A stretch of 64,000 bases of DNA, taken from Allomyces macrogynus ATCC 38327. Lineage: Eukaryota > Blastocladiomycota > Blastocladiomycetes > Blastocladiales > Blastocladiaceae. The notes beneath the pieces were generated by a model. That model did no database searches and had not been told where the DNA came from. It saw only the letters and a program-made list of their open reading frames with translations. The stretch spans positions 828,359-892,358 of the forward strand of contig GG745332.1 in the NCBI GenBank assembly GCA_000151295.1. Reading direction: 5' to 3'. A program made the translations under genes and the position numbers. Of the stretch, positions 10,794 through 22,430 are shown piece by piece (the stretch's first letter is position 1; every line of letters starts with the position of its first letter).

Positions 10794-13700
10794 ATGAGCA
10801 GCGCGCCCACGACCTCGTCGGTGCAGGCGGCCGTGCGCGTGCGCCCGCTCAACACGCGCGAGGTGCGCGCGAATGCGTCCGAGTGCATTTCGCTGATCCC
10901 AGGCACCGCGCAAGTCGTCTTGGGCGCCGACCGCGCCTTCACGTTCGACCACGTCTTTGGCGCCGATGCTGCGCAGCGGTCCGTCTACGACAAGGCGGTC
11001 GCGCCGCTCACGGCCAAGTTCTTGCAGGGGTTCCATGCGACCATTCTTGCCTACGGCCAGGTGCGCTTGGATTGCGTGCTGTTCTGTGCTGGTTGGGGGT
11101 GGTTATGGTGGCCGCGATTTGGTGGGCGCACCACCGCGCCCGCGGCGCTTCGCACAGCCGGTTGGCCCTGCGTCGCACCGACCGCGCCGCCGTGACCGCG
11201 CCGGTGCCACGAGTGGCGGTCGCGGGTCGGTCCTGTCTGTTTGTCGAATTCGCGCGCGTGGTGAAGGTGCTGCCTGTCTGTGTTTGTGCGCGTTGCTGCT
11301 GCCTGCGAGGTCATGACGCGCCCCAAGAGCACCCTCCATTGTCCCTCCCTGCCGGCGCGAACATATTCATGGACCCCCTCGCTTCCGCGTTCCGCGCCAA
11401 TACTGACCCTGCATCGACCTGCATTGAATAGACCGGGTCGGGCAAGACCTTCTCCATGGGCACCGCGCTTGACGGCAACATCCACACCGAGCACCAAGGA
11501 ATCGTGCCGCGTGCTGTGCGCGCCATCTTTGCCGACTTGCCCAGGCTCTACCCGTCGCCCGCCGCGTTTACCGTGACCGTCTCGTTTCTCGAGCTCTATA
11601 ACGAAGAAGTCGTTGATTTGCTCAACCCGCCGGCGCACCGCGATGCGAACCCGTTACCGTTTGCCGCCAGTTCAGGTCGTGCGCGCACGGATTCGGTGCG
11701 GATTCGCGAGGAGAATGGCGTGATCGTCTGGGCGGGCGCGCGTGAGGAGGAGTGCAAGACGCCCGACGAGGTGTTGTCGTACGTGGATCTTGTCGTTTTG
11801 GTTTGTGCCGATCTCCGCGTGACACTGACCACTCTGTCTCGATTACCAGGTTCCTCGCCAAGGGCTCGCTCAACCGCACTGTCGGGTCGACCGACATGAA
11901 CATGGTCTCTTCTCGCTCGCACGCCATCTTTTCCGTGACCCTCCGCCTGACCAAGGTCGGCGCCGACGGGATCGCCGAACGCATCGCATGCAAGTTCCAC
12001 TTTGTCGACCTCGCCGGTTCCGAACGGCTCAAGAAAACGCACGCCGCGGGCACCCGTGCCAAGGAGGGCATTTCCATCAACGCCGGTCTGCTCGCGCTCG
12101 GCAATGTTATCAGTGCCCTCGGCGACGAAACACGGCTCGAGCGCGGCACCGCCGTACACGTGCCCTACCGCGACTCGAAACTCACGCGCCTCTTGCAAGA
12201 TTCGCTCGGCGGGAACGCGCAGACATTGATGCTCGCGTGTGTCTCCCCCGCGGACTCGAATTTCCAAGAGACGCTGAACACGCTCAAGTATGCAAACCGC
12301 GCACGGAATATCAAGAACAAGGTGGCGATCAATGCGCAGGTGGCCGGCGCGTCGCCCATGGAAGTGCAGCAGTTGCGTGCACAGATTGCGAAATTGAAAG
12401 TGGAACTCGCGACCGTGCGCGACCAGTATGGCCTGTTTGGCGCGATGCCGACGCCGTCGACGCCGACGGCAACGGCGGATCCGGCTTTGCGCGCAAAGGT
12501 GGCGATGCTCGAGGCCGTCAAGCAGCAGCTCGAGGCGCGCGTGCACCAGCTGCAGAAACGGATCCGGTCCCTCGAGCAGGGCTTGACGCGCGCGCAGGCC
12601 GAGCGGGATACGTTGTTGCTCGAACAGCACGAGAACGGCGTCGTTCGGCACCGCGCGAGTCTCGGCGACGTGCGTACCCCAACAGACGGGACCACGCCGG
12701 CGCGCAGTATCCTGGAACCGAACCCGCTCGTCCTCGAGTACCTTACCAAGATCACGCACTTGCAGCACGACTTGCACGAGCGCGAAGTGGAACTGACGGC
12801 GCTCAAGCACCAGGCCGCCGCGGTCTCGTCGGCCATGGCCGCTACGAATGCGGCTGCAGTCGCGGCGGCGGCGGGCGGGAGCGTGCCCGCGAGTCCCGCG
12901 CGGTTCCGGTTCTCGATTGCCGGGTCGACGGACTCGGCCGGGTGGGAGACCGAGTCGGACGACGTGCACGAAGATGACGACGAGGATGGCGAGTTGCACC
13001 CGGATTTGGACGGGGATGGCGGCGAGAACCTGATGGAAATGACGCTCGAACGCGCGCGGTCGGCGGTGCGCAAGGATATGGCCAAGTGGACGGCGCGGAA
13101 TAAGCGGCAGGCGGCGGATGCGTGGGGTGGGGATGATGATGTGGATGCGCATTTGTTGGACGAGTCGCTGTTCCCGACGTTTGATGATCTCAAACCCGCC
13201 CCATGACGACGACGAGGGTGACAAGACTAGTGATGGGGAGGGGCGATGGCGCGGGCGAAAGGCCTTCCGACGAACTCGTGGCAAAGGACCCGGACCAGGC
13301 GCTTGTCGACTTGTCGCGCGAGTTTGATTCGCCGCTCGGGATCGAGACGATGCATGTGCCCGCGTGGACGGATACGCCCGGCGCGCCGGTGTCGGCGTTC
13401 GTACCCGCGCCAACATCGTCGCCGTCGTCGTCGTCGTCGTCGGCAGGACGCGGCGGCACATCGTCTGCATCTGGCAAGCACACGTCGTCGCGCGCGCCAC
13501 GCGCGCCCAGCAGCACCAACGGGTCGGAGAGCGCATCCGCGTGGTCTGACTCGCCGAACAGTCTTGCGACGTCGGTGCAGCCCGCCAAGTCGCTCTACCA
13601 GGCGCTGCACAAGATCCAGGCCAACATTTCCGTGCATGAGGACCTGATGGTGGAGCTCGACAAGACGCGGCGATCCTACCTCGCGCTCAAGTCCGAGTAT

Positions 13701-16115
13701 GACGAGCAGTTGCGCAATGCGCAGGCGCAACTGGCCGCGCTCGAGGCCGAGCGCGACGCGGCGCTTGCGCTGATTGCCGCCACGGAGCGCGACAAGGAGC
13801 GCGAAGTGCGTGCCAAGTACGAGGCCAAGGTCAAGCAACTGAGCAGTGACTTGAACGCGTTGAAAAAGGCGCAGCGCGATGCGGCGCGGCTGGTCAACCA
13901 GGCAAAGCAGTCCGAGTTTGTCGTGCGCCGGATGAAGGCGAGCGTCGATGCGCTCAAGTCCGAGCGGCAGCGGCTGTTGCAGAAAATGCGCGAGGAGCAG
14001 GGCAAGGCGCGCGAACAGGTGCAAGCGACAGAGCGCGAACTGCAAAAGATGCGCCGCAAGGAACGGCTCGCCGTCGAGTCGGCCAAGAAGTGGGAGCGCA
14101 ATTTCGAGCTGCAGAAGATCTTGCTCAAGCGGCGCAACGACGAGATTCTCGCCACGCAGCGCAAGCTCAAGGACATGTCGGCCAAGCTCAAGCGGCCCGG
14201 TGGCGCGAACGGTAGTGCGCCGATGTACCGCCGCCCGGCGTCGGTCATGAGTGGGAGTACCGGGTACGGCCACGCGCGGCGACTCTCGGCGGCGTCGTCT
14301 GTCTCGTCGCTGCACGACCAGCTCGACGACCCGATGCTTGAAATGCGCAAGTTTCAGCTCGCCAAGGACATGGAGGCCGTGGTCGTGTCGCTGCAGCGAT
14401 CGCAGCAGCTCAACACGCTGCACGCCAAGCGCACGCGGCTGTATGCCGATCGTCATGAACTCATGGACGAGCGCGAGCGTATGGTGCGCGCGTCGGTCGA
14501 TGCCGCGGGCGGGATCGCGCCGGACCATGTCACGCCGTACTACATTGACGAGCGGCTCGAGCTGATTGACGCCGAGATTGCCTATCTCGACGACCGGATC
14601 CGGCTCACGCAGGCCGAAATCAACCAGGACGATTACGATGCCGATGCGGCCGAGCCCATGGATTCGAGCCGTGGGCGGCCGTCGGATTCGTCGCCGTACG
14701 AGCGGCTGTGCCGTTTGTTGTATGCGCTGCCGCGCAACGAGACGCTGCCGCTGTTGCACCAGACGGTCGATGAGCTGATTGAGACGCGCGCGGCAGCGCG
14801 GAACCAGGCCGTGGACGTGCGCGACCTCGAGCAGCAGAACGCGGAGCTGCGCAAGAACCTGTTACTCATGCGGTCGGCGGCACTGCAAACAGCCGTCGAG
14901 TACGAGAAGCGGCTCAAGCTCCGGGACATGAACCAGTTCTTCGCCGCGCAAGAGGGACCGGCGGCGGGCGCTGCCGGGTCCGACCACTCGGCCGCTTCGA
15001 GCGAAGTCGGTGAATTGGACATTGAGGCCGACTGTGCCGCCACGCAGGCTGCCGTCGAACGATTGATGCAGTTTTCGGTGTTTTCGAGTCCTGTCATGGC
15101 ACCGGCCGCGCCGCGGCCCACGCCGGCAGTTCGCGCCGACTCCCGCCCGCGCCACGTCTCGTCGCTCTCGTCCGTGTCGTCGGCGTCGTTGTCGCGCCCG
15201 GGTTCGCCGCAGCTCACGCTGAGCATCGGGTCGCGGTCGTACGACGACGACTTGTCGTCGTCCTCGTCGTCTTCGGCGTCCATGTCGTCGCCCGTCGTTG
15301 GGTCGCCTCTGCGGTCCGAGTTTGGCGCTGGCACATATCGTGCACCGCGGCCCGCTCCCCTGCGCGTCCCGGCCGCTGCGGACCGTCGTAGTTCGGGCTC
15401 GTCGTTGGCGCCCGCGCCCCCGGGAGCCCGCCGCGCCTCTAGTCACGGCAGCATTCCGCACACTGCGCCGTACGACCCGCAGGTCGACCACGGGCTCACG
15501 CGCGCCCGCCGACTGTCGCAGAACGCGCCGATGTCGCGCGCAAGCACGCCCGTGCCCGTGTCCCCGCGCGACGCCGTGTTCCGCCGGTCGACCATTCTCC
15601 CGGCGGCGCCCGCATCGCCGCACACACCGGTGCGCCGCACGAGCCACGGGTCGCTCTCGACCGCCGCGGCTGCTGGTGGCGGTGTGGGCGGCACAAGTCC
15701 CGCCGGGTCGCGTCGCTCGTCAATCTCGTCGCTGCACTCGCCGACCTCGTCCGTGTTTGAGCGGCTCGCGAGCACGCCGACTGCTGCGACGCTCGCCAAG
15801 GCGCACGACCCGATCCCGCCGACCAGCCGTCCAGGTACGCCCGGGCTCGGAGCGCGTCGTGGGTCCGGGCGGCACTTGACCCCGCTCGTCACGTCGCGCC
15901 CCGCGACTCCCATGATGACGTTGGAACACGATCCGTGGGGCGGTGACGCTCCGAGGTCGCCGACCCCGCGTGCACGGCTCGATGCGCCCAGGCCACATCT
16001 CCCGACCCCACCCACGTCGCGCACCATGTCGCCCGCACCGCAGCGCACGCATGTGCCGGCCTATTATGCGGCTCCGCCGGCGCCGACGATGTTGAGCGAG
16101 AGCGATATGTGGTAG
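10794..16115 (+). CDS. Kinesin-4 family motor protein
   Basis: Microtubule plus-end motor of the kinesin-4 (KIF4/KIF21, chromokinesin) group. Exons: 10794-11060, 11432 to about 11775, 11850-13126 and 13231-16115, giving roughly 1,590 residues. The N-terminal motor has VRVRPLN, the P-loop split by intron 1 (AYGQ / [10 protein letters not shown]), switch I SSRSHAIF, switch II DLAGSER and the neck-proximal [13 protein letters not shown]. Intron 1 is unusually long (371 nt). The frame stops at TGA 13204-13206 and resumes in another frame; a 104-nt intron (13127-13230, GTGGGG to CTAG) restores it and is my preferred model, although it removes an acidic coding-like stretch. The rest is coiled coil, including a Lys/Arg-rich segment like the KIF4 family tail ([19 protein letters not shown]), then a Ser/Pro-rich disordered tail. 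Reverse-strand frames of up to 646 codons across it are shadows. Confidence 0.93.
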
Positions 16116-16875
16116 ACCCTCTCCCCATCAACTTTTTTGCATCATCCGTTTTTGTGTCACTTCTTTTTGCGTTTGGTTGTTTCGTGTTGCGCATGGCTGG
16201 CTGGTCCGCTCCGTCTTCACTCCATTGCTGGGTTTGCGTGCTCGCGCGCGTGTTGCGCGGTGACGATGCGCGCTCCCCATCCCCTCGACTCTTCGCAGTT
16301 TTGCTCCGATATAATGCCACATTCGTCGTCGCTGTCGGTGCTGCCGCTCGCATGTTGCTGTATTTTTATCGTGCAAGTTTTGCTGTAATAGCTCCCTGTT
16401 TTCCCGGAACAAAACTTCAACGCCCGCGCCCCGACCCCAAATTGCTTAGACGAATGACGCGACTGCCCGGCAGTCGAACGTTGACTCGACTGAGCACAAC
16501 CTTTGACAGTTTGCCAAATCGCCATCGAGTCTCTGAGCTCATGGGCTCGTAACAAACCACGAGCCTAGAGACCCGCGCTGGCCCCATTTCTCACAGATGA
16601 GAGTGCCTGCGTTTAACACGAACCAAGTCGGGAACGAGAGCTTATGCAAAACCAGCACTCTCCATTTCGTTCGCGAATGGCCCCACCTCGGTCGGTTGTC
16701 TCAGGACTTAGAATGATGGGTGTACGTTGAAACCCCGCGTTCGGCAAATCGAGGAGCAAAAACAAAAATTGCACAAGACACTCGAGGTCGGAAAGCCAGA
16801 CCGACCCAGACGAGAACACACCAACACACAACCAAACCATAAATGAACACGACACGGCAAGGACGCGCTGCTAAA
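16116..16875. other. Convergent intergenic
   Basis: 3' regions of the kinesin and TSR2 genes. T-rich stretches follow the kinesin stop (16130-16180), and CAAAAACAAAAATTG near 16760 may lie in the TSR2 3' UTR. No gene seen. Confidence 0.5.
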
Positions 16876-17532
16876 TTACCGGCGCCGGCCCTTGCCCTTC
16901 TTGGCGACGAGCGTGAACCCGTCCTCGTCAACAATCGGCCCGCGTGGCGGTTCCGGCTCGGCCGTGGCAGCATGATCCACGTCCATGGCGTCGTCCGTGC
17001 CGGGTTCGTTCTTGATATCCGAATCCTCGGACTTGATTTCTGCGTCCGCGTCCTCGCCAACGTCGTTCTCGTCGTCCGACTCGACGGCGGTCTGCGACGG
17101 CAGCCGCGTGTTTGGGAACTGGCGGCGCAGGTTCTCGACGCGGGTGAAGTCGCCGCTCGCGCACTCCTTGCAGAGCGAGAACAGCGACTTGGCCATCTGA
17201 GATTTGTCCACCGGTTTTCGTCAGCCCGCGATCGACCAAAACAACGCGTGGACCCGTTCGGTGATGGGGCGCACCTCGTAGCCCGAGTTATCCTCGAGTA
17301 AGACCTTGAACTCCTCGTTCATGATATCCTCGACGACGGCGGCAATGTCGTCCACCTCGAGCTTGTGGCCGTCGGTGATCAGGTAGTCGGCAATCGTGTC
17401 CATGAACCACTGCGCCTTGGCCTCGGACTCGTGGCCGCCCCAGCCTTGCTCAACGGCCGTGCGCAGCGCCCACCAGTTGGTGAAGAGCAGGACGACACCG
17501 TCGTGGAGGTTTTGCTGCTTGCTGCTGTCCAT
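16876..17532 (-). CDS. TSR2: Pre-rRNA-processing protein TSR2 (eS26 chaperone)
   Basis: Escort protein that carries ribosomal protein eS26 to pre-40S particles and supports 20S pre-rRNA maturation. Exon 1 (17532-17254) carries the hallmark WWALRTAVEQGWGG, then a helix, then DDIAAVVEDIMNEEF and the acidic VLLEDNSGYEV. A 57-nt intron (17253-17197, with GGCTGAC as likely branch site and CAG acceptor) joins ITER to MAKSLFSLCKECASGDF, the conserved last helix. Reading straight through instead gives an early TGA at 17221. The tail is acidic and ends with a basic GKGRRR. The total is 199 residues, typical of fungi. It faces RPF1 head to head across 277 bp, so two ribosome-biogenesis genes may share a promoter. 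Confidence 0.92.
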
Positions 17533-17809
17533 GGTTGCTGCTTGCAGATGCTTTTGGTGTTGCGGTTTGGTTGGAACTGATTTTGTCGATGGAAGTGGAC
17601 GGCCACAGTCGAACGTGGCAACGGAGAGCGAGCTCGACTGTGCCTCGCAACGGATCATGTGACAAAGCATGACCATAATGCACGTTCTGGATAGACGCGT
17701 TGCCCACCATCGCAACCGCCATCCACAATCGCAAGCCCAGCACGAGCCCGCCGACACCACCGAATCCATCAACGAGTCAACATTGAACGACCAGCTGCAA
17801 TCCATCACC

Positions 17810-18950
17810 ATGAAGAACCCGTCCGAAATCCGGAACAAGCACAAGCGCGAGGAGATTTACCAGAAACTCAAGGCCGAAAAGGCGCGCAAGCAGATCGAGG
17901 AGCGCAAGCGTCGGAAAAAGCTCGAGGAGGAGAACCCGGAACTGCGCGAGGTCCGCACCGACTGCCGCCAGTCTGCGCGATGGAATCGAACGAGACCCCT
18001 GACACGTCGCCCATCGCAATCTGAAATGTCAACAGGAGCGGTTGAAGAACAATGTGCCGAAAACCATCGACAACACCAAGGAGTACCAGGAGGCGATTGT
18101 TGAGGACGACGAGGAGGTGTTTGCCGATGAGGATTCGGACGAGTTTGCGGCGTTTTTCACCGGGGGCCAGCCGCCCAAGATTTGCGTCACAACGAGCATG
18201 CGGCCAAGTGCAGTACGTGTTTGCCGATTAATTGCACCTCGCATTCGCGCTTATGGCGACGGGAATTGATGCGACCTGGAATCACCAGGACCTGCATATC
18301 TTTGCCAAAGAGTTTGCATCATTGTTCCCGACCGCCGAGGTGAGGAAGCGCGGCACGTTCGACATCAAGGACATTGCCAAGTTTTGCACCAACCGCGAGT
18401 TTACCGATCTGGTCATCATTCACGAGGACAAGAAGCAGGACGGACCGAGTCCGTCGCTTGGTGCTCGCTTTTCCGATCTCCGGCAGTGATTGGACACTGA
18501 CGTGCACTTCCCATTCGTCTAGACGCCGTCATCTTCATCCACCTGCCCGACGGCCCGACCGCCTACTTCAAGCTCTCGAACGTGCGGCTCTCCAAGGAGA
18601 TCCAGGGCCACGGGCGCGCGACGCCGCACCTGCCCGAAGTCATCTTGAACAACTTCAACACGCGACTTGGGCACACGATTGGTCGTTTCTTTGCGTCCAT
18701 GTTCCCGCCCGTACCCGAGTTTATGGGCCGGCAAGTCGTCACGTTCCACAACCAGCGCGACTTCATCTTTGTGCGGCGGCACCGGTACATGTTTGAGAAC
18801 AAGGAAAAGGTGGAGCTGCAGGAACTCGGTCCGCAGTTTACGCTCAAGCTCAAGTGGTTGCAGCGCGGCACGTTTGATACGCGGTTTGGCGACTACGAAT
18901 TTTCGTTCTCGCAGAAGATGGAGACGAGTCGCCGCAAGTTCTTCTTGTAG
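17810..18950 (+). CDS. RPF1: Ribosome production factor 1 (Brix domain)
   Basis: Nucleolar Brix-domain protein needed for 27S pre-rRNA processing and 60S assembly. Exons: 17810-17950, 18036-18212, 18289 to about 18448, and 18523-18950. The basic N-terminus ([19 protein letters not shown]) and [24 protein letters not shown] match yeast Rpf1 closely. The Brix core shows [76 protein letters not shown] and [19 protein letters not shown]. The donor of intron 3 is ambiguous between a cut after 18448 and one after 18460 (both phase 1). Upstream in-frame Met codons exist, but the chosen ATG matches homologues. Predicted length is about 300 residues, as expected. Confidence 0.96.
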
Positions 18951-19187
18951 GCGAGCGGAGCGGGTGTGTGTATACATTTTTTTTTTATTCTCTTGCGTGT
19001 CTCGCTGGCTGGTTGGCTGGTTTCTTGAGCTCAAGCGTGACTGGATTGGGAGTGCTTCGGATCAATCCCGTTTTGTGAGCTGCGTAGCTTCGTTTCGTTT
19101 CGAGAACTGTTGATGAGACAAACCACAGATTGCTGATCGTGCATTTTCTTCACCTCCTCGTCAACGATCCAAACACGACACAACACC

Positions 19188-20254
19188 ATGCTTCAGGCCA
19201 CGACTTTCCGCACAATGCACGCTGCTACCACCGCATCTATGGTGGCCCGCCGGCTCGCGGCTGCACGGTTGATGTCGACCATGCCCGAGGGTGCCGATAT
19301 CAACGAGATTAGGCAGCAGCTGCTGCGCACGGCGTTGCAGCTCGTGCCAGAATACTCGTTCACCGACAAGACCATTACCGAGGCCGCCAAGCTGCACGAG
19401 TACCCGTCGACGCTGCGCGGGCTCGCGCCTAACGGCGCGCGCGACGTGATTGAGGTGCTGTTCGAGGACGGGATCGAGCACGTTCGCCAAGCACACGCCG
19501 AGTTGCTTGAGTACGCGTTTCGTGTGGTTCAAACATTCGCGGATTACGTTCGACCAGTTTGTTGACGGACATGTGCTCGCGCCTCTGCTCGTAGGCAATC
19601 AGGCGAGAAGAAGCCCGGCATGACCAAGGTCGTTACGCACCTGTCGCGCGCGCGGCTCGAGTACATGATCCCGTACATTCGCCAGTGGCCCGACGCCGTG
19701 CAGCTGCTCGCGCACCCGACCAATGTGCCGTTTGCGCTGCACCATTTGCACAAGCTCGTTGATGAAATGTGGCACTTGGCCGGCGACAAGAGCTTTGATG
19801 TGCGTGATTCTGCGATCCGACCGACCAGCGGAACCGAAAAGCTGACGTGGATCGTGATTGTCTAGACCAACTATTACTCGAAGCGCGCGCTGCTAGCTGG
19901 TGTCTACACGTCGACTGAATTGTTCATGACCAAGGACCAATCGCCCGGGTTCGAGCAGACGTGGGAGTTTTTGAATGCGCGGTTCCGCGACTCGGCCAAG
20001 GTGGGCAAGGCCGCGAGCGACGTCAAGACGACGCTCGAGTGGGGCGCCAGCAACCTCAAGGGGTTATTGATGTCGGTGCGTTACATCCACGTTCACTGCA
20101 CGATGGAGGCGAACTGGAGTTGCCGGCTCACTTTGGTGTCTTGCTTAGCGCGGCATTCGGTTGTGAATAGTTGGAGAAGACGGGAAAGAGGGTGGAAAAC
20201 ATGCTGATCAATCTATTCCCTTTTGAAAAAGCTCGAAATGGACTTTTGCTGTGA
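19188..20254 (+). CDS. COQ9: Ubiquinone biosynthesis protein COQ9
   Basis: Matrix-side lipid-binding protein that presents coenzyme Q intermediates to COQ7 in the synthesis complex. Four exons (19188-19510, 19595-19799, 19866-20075, 20171-20254) join to 273 residues. The N-terminus is a mitochondrial presequence (MLQATTFRTMHAATTASMVARR). The TetR-like fold region shows LLRTALQLVPEYSFTDKTITEAA. The COQ9 domain shows RLEYMIPYIRQWPDAVQLL, KLVDEMWHLAGDKS and TNYYSKRALLAGVYTSTELFM, including the conserved Trp residues, followed by FEQTWEFLNARF. The last exon is inferred from splice consensus and ends with a short Lys-rich tail. Its stop lies only 33 bp from the convergent MutY stop. Confidence 0.95.
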
Positions 20255-20287
20255 GATTGCAGTATCGTCGGTGAGCACAGCGGTCAT

Positions 20288-22296
20288 TCAATAGCGTGAG
20301 CGATTCCGCAAACGTACTTTAGGATCAGATGCGACCTTGGCCCGCTTGCTTGCTCGTGCCGGTGCAGCCGATCCGGCTGCCTTGGTCTTCTTGCTCGCCT
20401 TGCCGAGAAGCGCAAACGCCTTCTTCATACCCGTCGATACGGCCTCCTGGTCGAGGCCGTCTTTGGCCACCCACTGCGCCGGCGCGTCGAGAACCGCGGT
20501 GCACGCGTCAGCCGTATCAACAGGATCGAGACCTGTTGAGATCACGACGTGGTACACCTCCATTGTCTGCCGAATGTGCGAGAACAGATGCACGACGGTC
20601 CCGAGGGACTCGAGTTTGAGCCCCGCGCTGTCGCCCACATCCAAAATCTGCCCGACCGCGTCCACCGCCGTCTGCGCGTCGACCAACTCCCCGCGGTTCG
20701 GAAACTCCCACAAGCCGGCGAGCAGCCCCCTTTTCGGGCGCTGCGTGAGCAGAAACTTGTCGCCGGCCTGCACGAGCGCAACGTGGATCGTTTCCTCGCG
20801 CGGCGGCTTCTTCACGGACTTACGCGGGTACTGCGTGACGCCGGCGTCCTTGTCGGCCGTGCCCGACCACGTCTTGCAGTGCGCGCACTGGCAGTCGGCG
20901 CGTTTCGTGTGGTACGCCCAGCACTGCGACTGTACGGGACAGGTCGCGCAGCTCGGGTTGGTCGGGGTGCATACGAGCGCGCCGAGTTCCATGAGCGACT
21001 GGTTCAAGTCGCCCGGTCGGTCTGGGTGGACAAGTTCGGTGGCGAGCGTCCTGTTGCAATCACCGACGCGGTGAGCGAAAACGGCATCAGGGAGAAATGA
21101 AAAAAATGCCGCACACGTACCAGTGAAGCTCAATCACCGACTTGGTCTTGACGTCCCCGCCGAGTGCGCGCAGCCGCGACAGCACGCGAATAACATTGCC
21201 GTCAACGAGCGGTGCCGGCTGCTGGTACGCGAGCGAGGCAATCGCGCCGGCCGTGTACCGGCCGACGCCGGGCACCTCCTTTTCCAGCGCTTCGGCCGTG
21301 CGCGGCAAGTCGCCGTCAAACTTGGTGACAATGAGCTTGGCCGCCTCGTGCAGCCGCTTGGCGCGCGAATAGTATCCGAGGCCCGCCCATACTTGGTTCA
21401 CCTCCTCCAAGTCGGCCTTGGCCAGGTCAAAGATGGTCGGCCACTTGGCCATCCACCGCTGGTAGTATGGGATCACGGTCGCGACTTGCGTCTGCTGGCA
21501 CATGATTTCGCTTACCCACACTACCGAGAATGTAAGCGCGTCAGTGAAATGCCTATCCACCGTCCTCAAACCGAAAGTCGGCCTTACCTTCATAGGCTCG
21601 CTGTCCTGGCGAATCGGCAATTCCTGCAGGCACCGTCGGCATCGCGCTGCTAGACGCAGCGGCGGTGGGACCACGAGCGGCACGTCGTCGCGATTGCGAG
21701 CGCGCATCGCCTTCGTCGTCTTCGTCATCGTCGAGGTCGCTCAAGTCGGATTCGTCGGACCGACTAGCGGCAGCGTAAGCGTCGGAATCTGATGCCTCTG
21801 ATGCTGTTTCTCGGGCCGACTGCTCGTCACCCGACGGTGGAGATGTGGCCGACAGCGACACACGAGCGTTTCGAGCGGCAGCGCGAGTACTGCGGCGTGG
21901 TGCAGTAGGAGACGGCAGGCCTGGCCGAGCACGCGACGACTTTCGTCCTATGCGCGCTTGGCGAGTAATTGCTGAGGAAGCGGAGGTCTTCGCTGCTGTC
22001 GACGAGCTCGCAAATTCACGCTCGGGCCGAACATCAGCAACGACGGCGGTAGCCGTCGCGGTATCGGTTGTGGACGCGGCAAGAGCGGCGGCAAGGACAG
22101 GTTTCCTCCAGGGCAAATCGCGCTTGTTGGCGTCGTACCAGGCCAAGAGCTGGGTCTGGATGGCCTGGGCGTCGTCGGCGCCGAAGCGGTGCGGCGCGCC
22201 GAGGTCTTCAATGTCGACGTCCATGGGCGAGATAGTGCAGCCAGTGTCTGGCGTCGGATGATGGGAGAAGTGGTCGCAATCCCAGAGGTCAACCAT
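20288..22296 (-). CDS. MUTYH: A/G-specific adenine DNA glycosylase (MutY homologue)
   Basis: Base-excision repair enzyme that removes adenine mispaired with 8-oxoguanine. Exons: 22296-21588, 21520-21121 and 21050-20288 (about 623 residues). KRDLPWRKP begins the core; RAYEVWVSEIM (spanning intron 1) carries the catalytic Glu, but the usual LQQTQ reads CQQTQ. The helix-hairpin-helix [14 protein letters not shown] is followed by the catalytic Asp in PLVDGNV. The iron-sulphur ligands are intact (C-x6-C-x2-C-x5-C around [14 protein letters not shown]). A C-terminal NUDIX-like 8-oxoG recognition domain follows ([28 protein letters not shown]), then a Lys-rich tail that may be a nuclear signal. A roughly 165-residue Ser/Ala/Asp-rich insertion separates LPWR from RAYE. 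The start could also be the ATG at 22224. It is divergent from the TatD gene, 134 bp apart. Confidence 0.95.
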
Positions 22297-22430
22297 GGTC
22301 AGCCGGCCAGTCCCTGCCGCCAAAATCGAAGCGACCAAAAATGCGATCGCGATTCGCTCGCTGGCCGCCGCGAACTTAGTCGTCGATCACAGCTAGTTCA
22401 AACCACGTCCGCCACGGCCCTCGCTGGCGA

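Noticed and set aside
13127..13260. Two separate genes instead of one kinesin
   Set aside because: A canonical-length intron (13127-13230) links the frames, there is no intergenic spacing, and the second part is coiled coil and tail of the expected kind.
11596..13536. 646-codon minus-strand frame opposite the kinesin
   Set aside because: Arg/His/Val-rich composition typical of an antisense shadow of a GC-rich coding strand; the plus strand has clear kinesin motifs.
16440..16560. Possible tRNA-like hairpins after the kinesin gene
   Set aside because: No acceptor stem, anticodon arm or GTTCGANTC-type box arrangement could be assembled.
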